From assembly GCA_023159155.1 (NCBI GenBank), contig JAJNNX010000004.1:496001-560000 (forward strand): 64,000 nt of DNA, read 5' to 3'. Source of the DNA: Ustulina deusta (lineage: Eukaryota; Ascomycota; Sordariomycetes; Xylariales; Xylariaceae). A program made the translations under genes and the position numbers. Shown here piece after piece: positions 1 through 12,214 of this stretch. A model generated the notes under the pieces. That model made no database searches and was not told the origin of the DNA. It saw only the letters and a program-made list of their open reading frames with translations. Every line of letters starts with the position of its first letter. Positions within the stretch are counted from its first letter, which is position 1.

Positions 1-562
1 AGCAGCGACCTACGCCGTGATGTGGCTCTCAAATACTGCCGTGGTGACTGGGAATGGACATGAAGTCGGTACTTGGGAAAAGGGGGTGACTAGGAGTTAA
101 TATTGCGATTTGTGCTCACGCGCCTGCAAGGGGTGGTTGGTGTTTTATGTGTATTATTAGTCAGATGGGGGACTGGCGAGGATCAGCATGCGAATATGTT
201 TAGATACCTATGTACGAACAAAACCTACGACGACCTTATGAAGCCTGCTTTCCTGTTTTCGTGTTCATCACGTAATGTCAATTTTATTCTAACGTATACC
301 CTCCAATAGGCTAAGCGAGACTAAAAGTTAAACACCCTGCTCATCAATAGGAAGAACACGAGAGGAGATAGGATAGAGAGAAAAAGCCGAAGTAAGAAAA
401 TAGGCTTTGAAAGAGTGATATCCAATTCGGCTGTCTCCAATCACGACCAAGAAAGAGAGAGGTAGCAGAGGCACTTGTGTACTGAAGAAGAAAACGACCA
501 AGAAGATGAATCAATAACAATACAGTTACAGGGCAAAAAACAAAAACAAAAGAAAAATGAAT

Positions 563-575
563 CCCCCCCCCCCCC
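563..575 (+). repeat. Poly-C tract (13 nt)
   Basis: Uninterrupted run of C following an A-rich stretch, in gene-free DNA. Confidence 0.95.
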
Positions 576-862
576 TTCTCATGTCCAATCCCAACTCGAT
601 AATATTACCCCGATGCTAGAACCGAACGCACCAATTCTGCGCTAGGTCTCAATTTCTATATGCAAGAGCCTCACAACGTCCATGGAGTTCGGTCTTGGGT
701 AGATCGGCCAACCCGTAAACGCGTTTTTAATCCCGAGAAGGGGCTTCTCCGACTACGTTATCAAAGACCCTCCACCTCTAGGCTGTCTTGAGGAGGTACC
801 ATGGCTTTCTTTTATATAGTCGTCGGCGGCCCCGGACGTATTTCTTCTTTTGCCTTTTTTTT

Positions 863-882
863 GGGGGGGGGGGGGGGGGGGG
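863..882 (+). repeat. Poly-G tract (20 nt)
   Basis: Uninterrupted run of 20 G preceded by a T-rich stretch. It could form a G-quadruplex on the + strand. The length is liable to assembly or polymerase error. Confidence 0.95.
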
Positions 883-3021
883 AGAGGTCGGGGTTATAGA
901 TAGAGGTCTTGTTTTTGTTGGAGTAACATGGCTGAAGTGGAGGATGAGAGGGGGGGTTCAAGTGGATTAAACTGCTTGTTACTGTAGATAGGCGCCGATT
1001 ATTGCTACTCCGTTTACCTGCCTATAGAAGTGTGGTTTGGTTGCCTCTCTCGACTTGAGCGGTTCGGGCGTTATTGGCGGCTTAAAGTAGTCTGCTGGAC
1101 CGGCGCTATTACCTCAACCTACTACCCCGTGAGGACGAATATCTTATTTGCTCTGTGGCTTTAAAGTGTTGATGTCGGAGCATCACGGTTCATTAGATTG
1201 GGTTATGGTTTACTAATTTTCCTTTGGCCTTGACTTCTACCCGTAAGGTACCTACGTAGGCCCTCGCAATATATCATCGGGAGAGCCAATAGGGGTCAGT
1301 GTGGTGTATGCAGTTAGCTGTGTATCATATTGGCTGCTCCAGCTGTACATATATATATCTATTGGGCTTGCTTGCGGCATATTCGCTACCTCGCGTTGGT
1401 CGCGGAGCAAAAAATACGTTGTGTCATAGATACTCTTATATAATTTATATCAACTAGCGACCTATCTTGTTCTCGTTCTCTGCCTAGGTGTATCCCTGAT
1501 ACCAAGACCAGCATTACCCTCGTTGTGAATACATCATTTAGATCACCCAAAGTACCTCAGCATGTAGATAGTCCAGTTCTTCATCATAATTTACCTTGGG
1601 TAAGTTGTTTTTAACAACCTTATAGGCATATATGAATATCTCACTGAGATCTGTTTAGAGTAGGTAGATACATGTGTCTAGCTAAAAGATAGTAACTAAC
1701 AAAGCGGGTTACAAAACACACGCAAGCTCCTACGTATGCTGTCCGGAAATTATTACACCCATTATTCGTGGAGAAGGGTTGTCTATAACGTCATCCTCAC
1801 GTCCGTGACAAATTAAAAGGCTTATCCACGTTGGCCTAACCGGCGGTCTGTCAATTAAAGTCTGGCGTCCGTATGGGACAAAACGGGATTACATGATAGG
1901 CAGTAGCTTAGCGTATGTACGCCACATGGACACCGTGCACACAATATTACTTACATAACTAATGCACATCATACCTACATGCGGGAAGAGAGCCTTGGGC
2001 CTCTTGTTTTATTTATTTATATGCTGTAGCGGCTTGGTAGCACTCCACACATGCGGCCTGTTTAGCGGGAAATCGGTTTAGCGAACCCCGAACTGCCCAG
2101 ACGATGCCTGGATAGACTAGAGTGCCGTCTATATCGAGATGCGTGCATCGTGGCCGCGGTTGTGGTCGCAGCCGGTTAATGTGCCAGTCAAATGGACTGT
2201 TGTTTATGCAACAGGGGGAGGACGTAGACCACGTCGTGCAAGAGAGGCATGGGGTGTCGGCTCATGGTTGCAGTAACAAGATATGGGCTATGAAACCAAG
2301 GGCGAGTTCTACGCATGGACATAGTTTCATCGGTTGGGGAGTATATAAATGTTTGTCTTCTCTTCTATTCCTTGTGGAACCCTATCACGTCTTACGTATA
2401 GTTATATGGGGATGTTCATATAAGGTCGTTGCGCGTTCACCAAGGAGTTCCTTCGGTTCCTCTGCATGCTTGTCGAGAAGTTCGGATGAGAACCCCTGTG
2501 AACATCGCTAGCCAGTTCATGTATGCTCATCTGCTGTATGTAACCGGGCTAGAAAGCGGGTCTGGTAACCAGATCCGAGTGGGAGTTCATGCAAGACGGG
2601 GGGCAGTGAGACCTTGGGTGTTGTGGTACACCGGCACGACGGGGTATCGATCTCTGGCACATGTATATACGATCCACACCCTATGACGGGGCAACCCTAA
2701 GTCGTGACCCGAGATCTTAGACCCCTGGCCCATCCTGCATCTAACTTGCATGACGGCTCGGTCCAGAGCCGAACCGTCTCACGGAATTGAACGTCACGTT
2801 TCAGGCCCTGGTCAGTTGGGAGATCGTGGGTTATCATAACACTCAACACACGTTCGACGCCACACTTCTAGCGACCTCACCTCTAGCCATATTTGGTAGG
2901 CGCTCTATGGGTTGCATAGATCCCCTCACATATGATCTCCGGGTTGGATCGAAACCGGGCCGGTGTTGTCCCCTCAGCTGAAGTGATCCGAGCAGATAAT
3001 CTCGTTACGTCCGTATCCGGC

Positions 3022-5522
3022 TCAACTCCGGCCTTGAACATTCTTGCCCTTACAACTCGCGGCTACACTGGGACTGCTTGGCTCGTGAGAGCGAGGGCTG
3101 TCTTCACTGCTGATCCGCATGTTGGAGAATATGGCGCTTATCTCTCGAAGAGCCTCCGTCTGTTGCGTCACCGGGCTGCCGTTGCGTGCGTCGGCAAAAG
3201 CCCGGATGTTCCGTAGAATTGGAAATAGACCCTCATCGTGGGGGAGCCACCACTGGCTGCAGGACGGGTCGCGGAATAGTTCAGCCATTCTGGAGCGCAT
3301 CGTTGACGGGAAAATGTATCTGAGGTGATGTAAGTTTGGCTGTTTAATTTGGGGTAGGTTTCCATGCGGATCTTAAGATGTTATGCCGAAAGTAGAGTAC
3401 CGCGGTCCAACGCGCGTATCCCTCAGTAGAGAGAGATATGGCATTGACGGCCGCGTCAGGGCAGACAAATGGAGACAACTCACCCTGTTGCTTCCAGCGA
3501 CGCATACCTCCGCCTCATCCACATATAGTACTTCGGGTCCCGGGGAATAAAAAGACAGGCGATGGCAAGACAAGCTTGAACTGTAATGAGTGCACCGGTT
3601 GGAGTATCCGGCCAGCGTTGTACCGTCTCGAACATTTCGCAGGCTGAGAGTGCAAGCTGTCGTAGCTCCTTGGAAGGCTCCTGTTGCAGCGCATATCCCT
3701 CCTGGCGACTCTTATGCATGATAATAATCGAGTGCCACTCCATCAGCAGAATTGTCGTCGAAAATAGAGGAGGCTTGTATAGGGAACCTGGCTTATATGG
3801 ATTTACAATATCGGCGTCTGTCAACGGCTGTTTGTGCTGGAAATCGGTAACGAGGTAGTTCGCATTGGTGATCGCAGGGTCGAGTCTAGCCAGCCATTCT
3901 GATAATCGCTCTGAGATTTGATCATATTCTTCGACAAAGGCCTCGGCCGAGATTTCCCCTCGGCTGCTTTTAGCATATAGGAGGGACATGTCCATGGATA
4001 TTAAGCGTAAAGTTGTGGCCTGTACCTCAATCCTCCAAGACAGCTCATCCGGGTTCTCGTCTACCTTTTCTTCGCTCCCTTCCACAGCCGCTACGAACCA
4101 TTCCCTCGGTAATGCGGTTTCAAAGCCTCCCATCATCGCGCCAAAAACGTCGAACCTGATATACCATGTCAACAGTGTGCTAATAGGCGACCGCGCGATA
4201 GTTTCTGGTGTGAAAAGCTGTGTCAATATCTGTAAAGCGGCTGTTTGATGGCCGGATAGGTTTACCCAGTCGCCCAGGTATTCCTAAAAATTAGGTTAGC
4301 AACGATTGGTATCGACTTAGAACATTGGCTTTCACCTCTATTGTGGCAAGTTGAAGCATTGTTAGTAGTGTGGGGAGATTGTGGCCATCTCCACGCTTGA
4401 GACTGCTTAGAAGCATCGTAACGCTCTTATTATAATATCCAAGAAAGTCTTCGATTTTGCCGTGGGGGTGATGAAGTGCAGAATGATACGCCGAAAACCC
4501 AACTACCGCATATAGCAAGGCATCGTTTCCTTCGCGTACGGCCATGGAAGGCAAGACGGACTTGAAGAAGCCATCTGGGTCGTTTGGCATCCCGTAGCTG
4601 AAGTGAGTAATGTTCTCGCAAAAATAGCCTAGATGGTATTGGAGATCTTTGTGAAGATGAGTCCACTCTGGGCTAGTCGTACTCGACTGTAGAGCTGCAT
4701 CGGATGTCTGGATGGTAGTGGTGAAGCTAACGGAAGTCCCTGTAGAGACGGCCGGAGAGGAACTCTTAGTTCCTTCTAAAGAAGGCGTCTCGGAGTTCTG
4801 CCGATTCCCTATCTTTGGTAGATTGAGAGCCGAGGCTGCACGTTCTCGATGTAACCCTTTCGCCGACTGTGGGTATTGAGGGGAATGTTCGATCGGCTCC
4901 TCTTCGTCACGAATGGACTCGAGTTTTGTTTCTTTCTCCAAGTCTTCCGCGTCATCTATTGAGGATTCCGGACTCGCCTCTTGGCTGGTCACTGCCGTTT
5001 CTTTCGACGTATTGCTATTGGTAGGTCCCTTCGCTGCCGGCGGGTCTGGGTATACACAGTCCCTCTTCCCTTTGCGACATCCTAGTGGAGTTAGCTACAG
5101 GCCTACGAATCTGACTACGGGATGGTTCTCACGATCACAAATGGGATGTTTCTCATCACACTGTCTGCGGATTAGCGCGGCCCCCTCAAATAGTCCAACT
5201 GAGGGTTTCCTACCTTGACTCGCCTGCTTCTGCAGGTAAAGCATCCTGATCGTGTTCTACGATGTTTTACATGATCTATTCCCGAGGTCGACTTCTTCTT
5301 GCTTCGGTTACTCTGAGGTTTTGGTTCTTGAAACACGATTGGGTCGGGAAAGCCAGTATAGTACCCGAGACTCTGATACTGGTTGACTAGAGGTCTAGTA
5401 TGGCTCCCCAGTTGCGAAGGTGGATGAGGATGATAGTGGGCGTCCTCGACGTCTTGAAGACTCGCATTCGGCGAAATTCCCATCTCCCCCATGGAGGGGG
5501 ATAACTGGTAGAATCCACTCAT
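3022..5522 (-). CDS. Zn2Cys6 fungal transcription factor, 726 aa
   Basis: Predicted nuclear DNA-binding regulator. Five exons join in frame: 5522-5214, 5160-5133, 5081-4336, 4283-3484 and 3319-3022. After splicing, the binuclear zinc cluster is complete: Cys94, 97, 104, 111, 114 and 121 give CX2CX6CX6CX2CX6C, followed by a basic stretch. A Ser/Thr/Glu-rich linker follows (residues about 130-240), then a long helical region typical of the regulatory half of fungal C6 factors. The cluster is split over three exons, and the 28-nt second exon encodes only the middle of it. The Met at 5522 opens the frame about 90 residues before the zinc cluster. The target genes cannot be inferred: nearest neighbours are 6.7 kb away or absent. 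The family assignment is firm; the specific orthologue is not recognised. Confidence 0.9.
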
Positions 5523-8227
5523 CGGCGCTATAGCTAGTCATGTACACGACAGAAAGAGTGTGGAATTTCGTTGGGCTAGTCTGGCTTAGACAGCGTCTTT
5601 GGTGTTCGGGATACTGCTCCTTCTCTAAGGAGTTGTGGATGTACCCGCCGTGCTCTTTATCGGACCTTCAACGGGAACTGGGTCAAGCACACCAAAAGTA
5701 GAATTCCTCTGAATGTGAGAGTGGTTGATAGATCTAATGGGTTCGGGAGTGAAATATCGGGGGCTGCTGTGAATCGTGATAGATTCAACGGTAGCTGAAC
5801 ACACGGGAAGAGCCGACCCGTTCGAGGAGAGTGTACAGCAGTGGTTCAATGAAGGGTAGCTACTCATTCAAAAATTCCTTGGGCCAATTGACGCGCTCGA
5901 TGTGGGCAAGGTTGGCCACCCCAGATGATTGGGGTGTTGGACCTGGTCTTCTGTAGCGGCTCGGATCACCCCGGCGCTTCTCGAATGTGCTAAGTCCTCA
6001 AATGGGAGATCGGACGAGGTATGGACGCGCGAAGGGGCAGGGAAGAGAACTGAGTTATGTATAGGCAAAACTTGCTATAGCTAAACACACGACCATCGCT
6101 ATAGGCCGAGGACCCGGTAGTATTGTATTTCCCCAAGTTGAAAGGTATTAGGGCCGCAAATAATAAGTGTCTGTGGTCGAAGTGAAGATGTGGTGGGGCT
6201 GTTGCTGTCTATCTTGCATCATTCCCCTGTTGTTACACGCCCTCTTATTAGGAGAAGCCTGTCAAAGATCTGCTGACGGGATCGTTACTGTAGGTGTGGC
6301 GGGGCTTCTTGTATGGTAGGTAGTCTGCGAGTTAATTCCTACCCTCTTCTTTCCCGGTGTCCAGTAGAGGGGGATTATTGAATTCTGTCTTTGACTACCA
6401 TAGAGGGCAAGAGATGGTCAAGATCTCGCGATTCTAGTATGCGCCAAATGAATTCGAGGAGCCGCTATGTCCTCACCGGCCGCGCATCTCTGCCCGTGGA
6501 GGATTGCCGCGCAGCCAGCCAACAGCCCGAAGAAGGGGATGAGATTCTGTGATAGTCGATCTTAGAGTACAACACTACGGTAGAGTAGTCCTATAAGGCA
6601 TAAATAAAGTCCGGGCTTTCTTCAGAGAAGCAGCTCTGCGGGATCTACCGGCAGCCCGCTGCTCGTGTCTTGGTTGGCTAGAAGGAAGCTGGCACTGTTG
6701 CACGTACATAAGAGCGATTCAATGAATGACCGAATGCTGATCAAAACAGTGTGGGGGCAATGTGCCAAGCGCAAGATTTTACCCCCTTCGATCCAAGATC
6801 ACTTGTGTTGATGGGCCGGATCTGCCGCCTGCCAGGATGATAATACAGAGTCTGGTGATGAATCGTCAACTTCGCCCCGACCAGCGTACGGATGAATTCC
6901 GCGGGAATGCTGCTCAAGTTGTTAATTCGGGAGTCTGCAGGGTTTTGCTGTGTTCGCACTCGAGAGCTCTGCGCGGGTAGAGTCTAAGGTAGCTAGTGTA
7001 GGTAGTCTACCCGGATGAGATTGGTGGGCAAGTTGTCCTTGCAAGGGTTCTTCAGGGACCAGCGTCTTGGTAAACGCTTTCTACACTAGGCAATACAGTA
7101 TTAGTATGCAGCAGATGTCAGTCTGCAACAAGGTCAAGAATAATGAGACAGGGGTAAGGAGTGATGATGCCACAATTATCGGCAGGCTAAGATTTCAACT
7201 TTGCCCTACAAGTCCCTCGATACTACACCATGTACCTACTTAATCTTCTACACTAGCGTGTGTGCTTCTTCATATAAAAATTTCAGCTCGTACACGAGGT
7301 TCCTCAAATATCGATTTTATATTGGCATTACTATTAATTCCGTGCATGAAACTAAGCACACGGGAGTGACTACAGAGTAAGATTATCTCCCGTCGCCGAG
7401 TATCTCACTGACTTGAAGGGCATCAAGGTTGCCGTGTCGGGAGTGCTGCACAAAAGGACAGAGACGGCGGTTTTTCCTACCCATTGTTTGATCTGCAGTG
7501 CTGAGTGGGAGATGTTTGGCTTGTTCATTGGAAGGGTGTGTAAGAAGCTCGGTCTGAGACAGATGCAACAATAGGTAGTTGAGGGCAGAGAAGCAACTAA
7601 GTAACAAGCTTGTCACGCAGTAAACGTTGCATACATATTATGATACGTGAAAGCGTTTTCTGAAGTCCTAATCTTAAGCAGTTCAACGAGCGGTTTGAGG
7701 CACTGTGTGGACTTCTTAGATAGGGGCCCTCCCACACTACGTAGACTACACATATGTTGAGATTCTGGTCTCCAGTCTAGCGCCGGGCAGTGAGGTTGAA
7801 AATACTGCGCATGACGGGTTACCATAGGTGTACTGCACTCCCTTGAGAATTTATTCGAATCAATAATCCTTTTTTTTTCTGGGTTATAATGATCTGACGC
7901 CCTGAAAGGGGTGGCTGGAATGGATATCAACATGCAGCCTCGGTGGTTGCAGCTTGCACGAGATGTATACACCGAATCAGCATGCTGCTAGTCGTTCGGC
8001 AGCTGCACACTAGAACGTGTCAACAACGGCCCTGGGGGTAATGTTGAAGGATGGTGTGGTTCCGGGGCGGATGCCGACATCTCGGAGCTGTGGGATAACA
8101 CTCTGATTAGTTTATTAAGGTGTATCCAAGCAAGGGATCCCCGTAATGCAGGCCGTGACAAGTATTGTACTTAACTATACTCCATATGGTAAGTAACGGG
8201 CCTGGAAATCCAATGTTTTTTGTCCAG

Positions 8228-8250
8228 TTTAGTGTACTTCGTACACTAAA
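8228..8250. repeat. Perfect inverted repeat with TACACTA arms
   Basis: Ten-base arms TTTAGTGTAC and GTACACTAAA flank a 3-nt spacer TTC. The arms carry the TACACTA motif that recurs through this gene-poor region. Confidence 0.85.
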
Positions 8251-9147
8251 TATATCTGTTGTGGGACTTCACGTAATCGTCAAGTTGCCGGACTATCCAG
8301 TTCGGGACGTGTGTTCTGGGGACTGCCCGGTATATTCACCTTAAAAAGGATACCAGGAGAGACAACAAACAGATAATATAAATAGCGTACGTATGTATAT
8401 GATGGAGTGAAAGTCTATGTACTGAGGTCTCGTCCCCAATGAAGCTTATGCCATGCACACTAGATAGTGTTCGTCCAGGAGGACATTCAGGGGATAATAC
8501 ACGAAAGGGTCTCTGGACATCCATATCAAGAGGAGACAGGGAACCCACAAAGAAAAGCTAAAAAACTACAAGGGAGTGCTGTCCATCGGATTTACCCTTC
8601 GCGGATACTGCCGTGACGCGGGTCTCTTGACTCTGACAGCGCCTGCTTGTCCACACTAAGTATTATGTAGATGGTTCGTGAGGAATTGTTACAAGAAAGT
8701 TCTACTCCGAACAAGCCAAGCCTTTACCACGTGTTAGATGTTGCACTAACTACGCTAACATTCTAAAAATGCCTACATAGTGTCCCGATGATAGCTTGGA
8801 GTGCGCTAGACTAGGTAGCATTTAGCTTCACAACCACCTGGTGTGTGTGACCTATCGTAGAGAGCATCAAGCATGGAGCAACATGATAAAGGATTGTACG
8901 TCCACTCGATGAGGATATTAGACTTTCTCTGTCACGTATTGCGGTGCTGTGGAATGGGGCAATGGATGTTCCCTTTTGTAATAGGTAGTTCACTGAGCTA
9001 CTAAGTAGACCTTGAACGAATGTGTATACATGCATACTATGGGACTCTCATCCGATTCACGATACCTACAACGCAACTGTACCTAGATAGTCTGTAACTG
9101 TTGATACTACGCCCTGGTAATGACAAGGTAAGCCCCAAGTCTTATAC

Positions 9148-9166
9148 TACACTAGTATACACTAGT
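9148..9166. repeat. Tandem TACACTAGT pair
   Basis: Two directly adjacent copies of TACACTAGT separated by one A. They belong to the same motif family as the inverted repeat at 8228-8250. Confidence 0.8.
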
Positions 9167-11167
9167 CAGTCCCGCTCTTTGGGCTCCTTGCCAGGGGGTA
9201 TCTCTTCAATGCCGAGATAGGTAATAGCAATATCCTACAAAGGATCATTCGGACAAGTTGGGACGGCGCTGGACCCCCTTGTTGCGAACGTTTACATCAT
9301 TACACTCCCGTATAGCCTATAGCTGAGGCTGTTAAAATACACAACTGGACCTCATAACGAGATAGAGGCTTACGTACCACACGACGAAGGAGATGCCTTG
9401 CCATACAACCCTAACCCCTTACTTACTTAGCACGATGCATTGTTTGATATGACTCCCAGTCCGCTGGGAAGCGCCCGACCCCCGAATCACTCCACACCAA
9501 CATGTACGTAGTAATTGCCTATGCAGATAAGATTTTCAGCTGCCCAGCCAGTACTAGGACGGGAGGAAATCCCCCCTTTGCCAAGCCAGCGCCACTACTC
9601 CGCATGGCAGCCCTGAACGCCCGTTGACACACCAAGCTTGGAAATTCGGGCTCTGCTGGACACTCGACGGGCTCGATACATGGCGAACCCTTGCCTCCGC
9701 ATTCTGATATGCATGTGGCATTTGTCATGTTACATTATTCCTGCGATTCTCGTATCAGCATTCCTGCGGCTTGCCTGCCACGGCGCTTCACCCGTCGGGG
9801 CTGTGGGAAGTATCTTGGCAGGACACATGGTGGTGGATGAAAGGGGTCGGGACAATCGGCGACGTTGACCCGCAGCGCTGGGATACACTGCGTAACAAAC
9901 CCTTCCCGCTAGACAAGGCTTGAGCAAGGCTTGAGCAAGAGTGATTGCAGGGATACTTGGTGTACAGTAAAATGCCTGCCCCGGAGTCCCGCTCAAATCC
10001 TACGCGTATACTGGGTGCACTAGTTAGTATAGTATACACTAGGTACCAACATTACCTCCCTGCCTAGTGTACAGCGTAGTGTAATGTGTAGTGTATGTAT
10101 GTATACGCCATGTGCCTACACCTACCTAGGTAGTATACCCCACGATACTCGACCGGAGACCAGCACGGCACATGCTGTATCTTGGACCTTCTCATCTACT
10201 GTGCGGTCTACCTGCACTGCTTCTTAGTGTACTGCTCAGCTGCAATGCGTAATGGACGATGGACACAAAGTACCTAGTGTAATACCTACGGTAATCAAGT
10301 CTAGTGCCATGTAGGTAGTGCAGTGGACAGGGTATACATCGCGAATTGTTATAGACATCCTTGTCATAATTAGTAATTAGTAGATAGCGTACACTAGATA
10401 CATGCATCTCCAAATGTGCATACCCAGTACACTACCGCGGGCAGGCACCGTCACGCTCTCCAGCCAAGCCAACTCTTGGACAGATTAGGCAAGCATATAC
10501 ACAGCATTGTGCAGTAGCGTAGCAACCATTGTGGCAACCAGCTACCAGCCGTTACACCCCTGAACCAGACTTCCCAGTATACCGAGTATAGTTGCCTACC
10601 TAGGTAGACAGTACACTACCGCAGCGCTAGCGGATGTCTTTCCCTTTTGTCTCTTTGGCCATGATTCCAAGTGAAGCTTGAGGGCGCATGGTACGGCAGA
10701 TTTAACACGCGTCTCTCGCACAACGAGCGGTCCAAGGGAACCATATTGGCACCGGTGTCTGGCGTATACGGAGTGTAGTGCCTATACACAGCTGCAGCTC
10801 TGCGACGTTTTCTCTTGGCTGAATACTCAGTAGAGAGTACAAATAATAAATACAGTAACCTAGTATAGTTAACACCTACCTATTATAGTGGCCATCTCAA
10901 TAAAACAGGTCACGGGTATCTATTTCCGTTCTGGCAATACCCAGGTCGTCATTAGCACATACTTACACTAGCACACTACATATATAGGGTGCAATTCACA
11001 ACGGGGAAGCAGGTCTCGACTGAACAACACTTCCGATTAGGACGGATATACGCTTATGGACTATTTATCTGAGCCAAGGAAAAAAAAAAAAAGCCAATAA
11101 TCCTACATTAATTACGTCACAAACACGACCTACACTATATGTACATATCTACTAGTGTGGTGTCGTA

Positions 11168-11179
11168 CACTATATAGTG
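11168..11179. repeat. 12-bp palindrome CACTATATAGTG
   Basis: Perfect palindrome built from the CACTA/TAGTG core, in a stretch dense with related copies (about 11130-11410). Confidence 0.8.
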
Positions 11180-12214
11180 CTACTGTACGGAAAGGCGCCG
11201 TACCTACATCACTGCGGCTCTTTCGGCTTCAACACGGGCTGCTAGCCTGCACAAAAAAGATACTAATCTAAATTTAGAACAAAACGCTACACCACACTTG
11301 GTAGTGGCCATGACTTTGCGGGATGCCGTACCTCTAAGTCGTGTGGTGTATACTAGTAGGTAGATATAGGTATACTATGTGCAGTACACTATAGTAGGTA
11401 GGTACACTACCACTTTACCCTGCACTACTGACCTGCAAGTGCCGTAGAAGAGGCAAAAGTTCCGATGATTTGGTCACACTTCGAGCACAAAGTCGGTCTC
11501 TTATATCGGACAGTACATGGAAATTTAATTTGCACTGTACCAACATATACTGTTACCTACTGCAGTGCAGGTAGCTCATCTCGGATCGTCAACGGATATA
11601 TATCCTCGGCTATTGACAGGTTCACATGCCATTCATCCCATATATTGAATTTGTACATGTAAAGAAGAATGGTTTTCGTCAACAGCAATCAGTCGGCAAC
11701 TATCAACGGCAGCGATGGTGCGACGAGGAATTATAAACAACCGCAGACAGAAAGGAGTGGTGACAAGCGCCCCGTCACGTGGTGGCGCCCCCTGATTTGT
11801 TTCTCAAGCGTCTCATACTTTTTTTTTTTAGAGCAAATGATGCCATCTGTGTATCGAGTGGAGGCACCTTTTGGGTCGACTTATACAGGAGCTTAGACTA
11901 AATTATTTACTTCAAGTTGCGTATGTATCTCTTGTTCAAACCCACCAAACAACAACGAAAAAGCGACCAAAAAAATAAAGAACAAAAAAATAAAAAATAA
12001 ACGACAGAATTAATACCTCATTGCTGAATCGTCCATCCATTCATTTTCGGGTCTTGACAACAAATGCGTGCACATTTAACTGTACGATGCACTGAAAGAC
12101 ACTCAAAAGACGCGTCTTGCTGGCCAAGCAGCTAAATCCGACGTCATTCCAGACAGGCTCGCTGGATGAAGAAGAATCGCGAAGCACAGTGGGCAACAAC
12201 ACATACATCCAACC

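Larger units (their letters stand above)
1..3021. other. Gene-free left flank
   Basis: I see no convincing gene here. Open frames are short (at most 129 codons, at 2122-2511), lack recognisable motifs and overlap frames on the other strand. The stretch holds a 13-nt C run at 563-575 and a 20-nt G run at 863-882. Confidence 0.6.
5523..12214. other. Gene-poor region with TACACTA motifs
   Basis: This 6.7 kb holds only short anonymous frames, the longest being 119 codons at 7613-7972 (-), with no family signature. From about 8200 onward it is strewn with TACACTA/TAGTGTA motifs, often inside palindromes, and with CTACCTAGGTAG palindromes at about 10110 and 10590. The last few hundred bases before 12215 are A-rich and probably include the promoter of the MOSC gene. 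Confidence 0.55.

Noticed and set aside
2122..2511. 129-codon frame in the left flank
   Set aside because: No motif, poor start context and unlikely composition; probably random.
9400..9425. CCCTAACCCC resembling telomeric repeat
   Set aside because: A single, non-tandem occurrence; telomeric arrays have many TTAGGG units.
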